From Strigamia acuminata (Eukaryota; Arthropoda; Chilopoda; Geophilomorpha; Linotaeniidae), in the NCBI GenBank assembly GCA_949358305.1, contig OX442321.1, positions 3,249,605-3,313,604 on the forward strand: a DNA stretch of 64,000 nucleotides. The letters are read 5' to 3'. Both the position numbers and the translations under genes were made by a program. A model generated the notes under the pieces. That model made no database searches. It saw nothing but the letters and a program-made list of their open reading frames with translations, and was not told where the DNA came from. Of the stretch, positions 61,398 to 64,000 are shown one piece after another (position 1 is the stretch's first letter; every line of letters begins with the position of its first letter).

Positions 61398-64000
61398 TTT
61401 TTTGTCATTTCGCCAAACTTAGCAGTAAGTTCTTTTAGCATCTTTTCCTGCTCCTTAGCGAGCATTTTTACTATCTCCTCCCGCTCCGCGAGCTTGTCGT
61501 CAGCCTTCTTTTTTGCTAACTTCGGACAGTTCTGGCGCCAGTGGCCGTCTTCCTCGCAGAAATTACATGGGCTTCTCTTTTTTCCTAGCGTAAATGGCTT
61601 TTTGGAATTCTCCTTCTTCTCGGAAGTCGCTTCTGTTTTGGGGTTATGATGCTCCGATTTTCTCTGGGTCTTCATTTGAGGGCGATAGCTGGGTGCTAAC
61701 TCCTTCCCCATATTCGCGTGGACGACGTCGTTGATTTGTTCATCGACTTCATCGCTGTCCGAGTATTGCTCAGATTGCTCACATTCTTCATCCTCGGATT
61801 TCTCTTCGGCGGTGTTAGTCTGCGCATGATAGGCCTTATTTGGCGGTGGTATCGGGTTGGAAGCTGGCTGATTTTTCTTTGTCGGGAGTGGCTCGATACT
61901 TCCGTTCAGGTAGTTTTGGGACTGGAGCAGCTTAGCGGAGTCTATGCTTCGCTCTTGGATTCTTAGCTGTCTGGCTACTCCCAGAGCTCGCTCTTCCTTC
62001 GTCAGAGCTTCGTTGTACCGAGCGTTTGCTTCGGTGTGCTTCTTCTCAACAAATGCAAAAATAGCGGTGAAGCTGTCTCCTCTAGGGGCGTTCATGTCCC
62101 GTAAGACTTTCGTCGCGGTTGGGTTTAGACCCTGTTCGAAGAGAGCCTTTTGCGCGTGTTGATTAAATGGCTTGTCCATTTCTCGAAACATGCTATCTGC
62201 TCGCTGCACATATTCTCTCAGCGTTTCTCCGGGAGCTTGTTGCATAGAGCTTACTCTTTTTTGGATTTCTTGGCTTGTCTCGCCATATTGGTTGTGAAAC
62301 TTGATAACAAAGTCTTCCCAGTTTTGGGGCTGGACCTTGTTATACCAGATTCTGGCTCGGTGTATGAGCATTTCCGGTATTCCTCGTGCGACCATTTCGT
62401 CGGGTTCCGCTCCTAATCGGTTTATCGTCAAAGCGACTTCGTCGAGAAAGAAGTTTCCGGCGTTCCATGATCCGTCAAACTTGGTTAGTCGTAAAGTTGT
62501 CCATTTGATGTTGTTATCCTTGCGGGCGTACACCCATCGGTCCGCAGAATATCGTTTCAACAATCCTTCGCTCCGATCGTCTTCTTCGGCATTTTGGCTG
62601 TGATTTTGTTGGAATTTTCGGTCAACTGCCTGAAGGAGTTCATCCTTTATTGCTTGAAGTTTATCGCCCAGCGAGCCAGTCTCACTAAGCAATGGCGACG
62701 ATCGATTGTTGTCGGAAGGAAGACTTGGAAAGTGGGTGCCATGTCTTACTGATCCGATTTGGTTTGGCTGGAACGGAGTCTGTCCTCGTAACCCTACGGG
62801 ATCCGGGTTGTTCGTAAGGTCTTGTGCTACCGTTGAGTTATCCGGGTTTGTTTTCGTGAGAACGGAGGTCTGACTTAATTGGGTTCCAGGTAGTATCAGG
62901 TTGTCTAGTCGAGTCCCCGTGGGGTTTCCGTCCACCTTTTTAATGAAGGTATAGGCGTTTCTCCCAGCGTAGGCTTCGGCGGCGTGCTTCTTCTCGAGGT
63001 GGTTTTTTACTGCGTTAATTTCCTCGAGTGTCGGCATGGCTAATTTATTACGACCTGCCTCGTTTCGTATTTGATTCTTTTGATTTATGCATCGAATCAG
63101 CTCGGCGTTGGGGTCACTCGGATGCGTGCTACTGGTTTGGCCAGTCTTCATCGCAAATGAATTTTTTAGCGCCCATGACTCGGCACCCTGATTATTTCGA
63201 CGGTCTTGTACAAACGCCTCGTAAAGTTCCCCTTGGACTTCATCCGATTCGTTTACTATGCTGTCCAATGCGGTAACTCGAATACTGCTGTGGGAAGCCA
63301 GCGAGTCGATGCTTTCGCTGTCCGAGGCTTGTTCTTCACCGGTCTCGGTCTGTTGTCGATCCGCTCCGACCCGACGTCGTTTCTCTCCGCGTCTCGTCGA
63401 ATCGTCTGCTGCTCTCTTCTCGGTCTTTTGATTTACCAGGTCGATTACCCTTTCGAGTTCTTCATACGGGTCCTTGTCCTGGTCGATCTCGATACCGTGC
63501 GCGCAGGCTTCTCGAGTCACTTCGATTGCTTTAGCGACCAATTCCTTAGCTGAGTAGGATCGCTCTGGGGAGTCTTGCCTAGAGTCTGTCTCCGAGCGTC
63601 GACTCGACCCGTTATTTGGTGGCGGGGCTTTGTAACCTTTCGCCATCTCTCGCTCGATGATTTGCCGTTTTGCTAGCAGTTCGCGATTCAATTCACGCTC
63701 TAGCGCGATTTGTTTTTCTTGGCTTTCCCGGGCGGCGGCCATTTGTTTGGCTTGGCGTTCGCGGGCCAAATTTTGTTCTATGGCGGCTAGCTTTTCACGA
63801 TGCTCTTTAGCCAATTCCTCCATCAATTCGTTCTTCTTTGCCTCCAATGCGTCTGCTCTGGCTTGCTCGGCTCGAGCGGCCTCGTTAACAATGGCGGCGC
63901 CTGTGTTTGCTGCCTTCGTCAACAGCGCCATCAGGTCCAACTCGCTGGCGTCTTTTCCGACTTCTCTTGGGCTTCTCAGTCCGAATTGTGGATTCTCGAA
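61370..64000 (-). CDS. gag: Gypsy Gag, N-terminus outside window
   Basis: The frame is open to the window edge, so at least 876 residues are present and the start codon is not seen. The N-terminal part is a long charged coiled coil (EELAKEHREKLAAIEQNLAR). A central region (LTKFDGSWNAGNFF, WEDFVIKFHNQYGE, LREYVQRADSMFREMDK) resembles the retrotransposon gag capsid domain. Near the C-terminus is a single CCHC zinc knuckle, CNFCEEDGHWRQNC. The protein is large for a gypsy Gag because of the coiled-coil extension. It ends 48 bases before the first in-frame GTG of pol. Confidence 0.9.
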   Translation of the reverse strand, partial: FENPQFGLRSPREVGKDASELDLMALLTKAANTGAAIVNEAARAEQARADALEAKKNELMEELAKEHREKLAAIEQNLARERQAKQMAAARESQEKQIALERELNRELLAKRQIIEREMAKGYKAPPPNNGSSRRSETDSRQDSPERSYSAKELVAKAIEVTREACAHGIEIDQDKDPYEELERVIDLVNQKTEKRAADDSTRRGEKRRRVGADRQQTETGEEQASDSESIDSLASHSSIRVTALDSIVNESDEVQGELYEAFVQDRRNNQGAESWALKNSFAMKTGQTSSTHPSDPNAELIRCINQKNQIRNEAGRNKLAMPTLEEINAVKNHLEKKHAAEAYAGRNAYTFIKKVDGNPTGTRLDNLILPGTQLSQTSVLTKTNPDNSTVAQDLTNNPDPVGLRGQTPFQPNQIGSVRHGTHFPSLPSDNNRSSPLLSETGSLGDKLQAIKDELLQAVDRKFQQNHSQNAEEDDRSEGLLKRYSADRWVYARKDNNIKWTTLRLTKFDGSWNAGNFFLDEVALTINRLGAEPDEMVARGIPEMLIHRARIWYNKVQPQNWEDFVIKFHNQYGETSQEIQKRVSSMQQAPGETLREYVQRADSMFREMDKPFNQHAQKALFEQGLNPTATKVLRDMNAPRGDSFTAIFAFVEKKHTEANARYNEALTKEERALGVARQLRIQERSIDSAKLLQSQNYLNGSIEPLPTKKNQPASNPIPPPNKAYHAQTNTAEEKSEDEECEQSEQYSDSDEVDEQINDVVHANMGKELAPSYRPQMKTQRKSEHHNPKTEATSEKKENSKKPFTLGKKRSPCNFCEEDGHWRQNCPKLAKKKADDKLAEREEIVKMLAKEQEKMLKELTAKFGEMTKNWNSRAEQK
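61397..61403 (-). promoter_or_regulatory. Slippery heptamer A AAA AAC for -1 frameshift
   Basis: In the gag frame, codons ACA AAA AAC 12 codons before the gag stop form A AAA AAC, a classical retroviral -1 slippery sequence. After a -1 shift the next codon CTG lies in the pol frame, which is open from here to 57345. A downstream RNA structure was not assessed. Confidence 0.7.

Larger units (their letters stand above)
53771..64000 (-). mobile_element. Ty3/gypsy retrotransposon body, 5' end outside window
   Basis: Order on the - strand is gag (open at the window edge), pol in the -1 frame, a spliced third frame, purine tract, LTR. The coding regions have no stops or frameshifts, and the GC content is visibly higher than in the flanking host DNA. 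Both suggest a recent insertion. The primer-binding site and 5' LTR are not visible. Confidence 0.88.

Overview
The window is AT-rich eukaryotic DNA with spliced genes, long introns and many private tandem repeats. The gene families (Zasp-type muscle PDZ protein, CxxCNS...DPF-type Ly6 proteins, a single-domain SRCR protein, Ty3/gypsy and Ty1/copia elements, mariner/pogo/Harbinger-like MITEs) point to an invertebrate animal, most likely an ecdysozoan such as an arthropod. I cannot name the species. All exon maps were read by eye from splice sites and reading-frame phase; every intron named is GT-AG unless stated.

Layout. (1) 1-12813, + strand: the 3' part of a LIM-less Zasp/ALP-Enigma-family gene. 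It has the end of a PDZ domain, a proline-rich linker, a ZM motif, and then five consecutive exons that each end with a copy of the motif I-P-S-R-S-F-R-x-L-Q-x-M-T. Its introns hold a higher-order satellite and at least four MITEs. (2) 13456-48481: a cluster of twelve Ly6/uPAR (three-finger) genes, eleven on the - strand and the last on the + strand. All twelve share one architecture: a signal-peptide exon, then two half-domain exons, with both introns in phase 1. In every case the spliced lengths are exact multiples of three, which supports the models. Eleven end in a hydrophobic GPI-type tail and one stops right after the domain. One carries a roughly 50-residue Gly/Gln/Phe/Pro repeat inside a finger. 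Many introns and spacers are filled by a different minisatellite. (3) 49784-52715: a tandem duplication of a three-exon secreted SRCR gene. The first copy has lost an intron-1 splice donor. The spacer holds a decayed Ty1/copia reverse transcriptase-RNase H fragment that was itself hit by a 79-bp mariner-like hairpin. (4) 53255-64000: the first coding exon of a C2H2-like zinc-finger gene (+ strand) runs straight into the LTR of an apparently young Ty3/gypsy element on the - strand (3' LTR 53342-53770).

The gypsy element is GC-richer than its surroundings and has intact frames. Gag extends past the window edge. Pol lies in the -1 frame, behind a classical A AAA AAC slippery site near the end of gag. 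A third frame in the env position appears to be spliced: a 49-codon exon is joined by a 268-bp GT-AG intron to a 916-codon exon, giving 965 residues with no visible membrane segment. This spliced, unrecognised ORF3 is the most unusual item in the window. The Gly/Gln-rich Ly6 variant, the exon-encoded motif series in the Zasp-like gene, and a dispersed palindrome TTAGGCCTAA (seven exact copies) follow.

How the genes relate: the Ly6 genes look like a locally expanded family of secreted or GPI-anchored surface proteins. Neighbouring members I, J and K resemble one another most. The Zasp-like gene converges on the first Ly6 gene and appears functionally unrelated.
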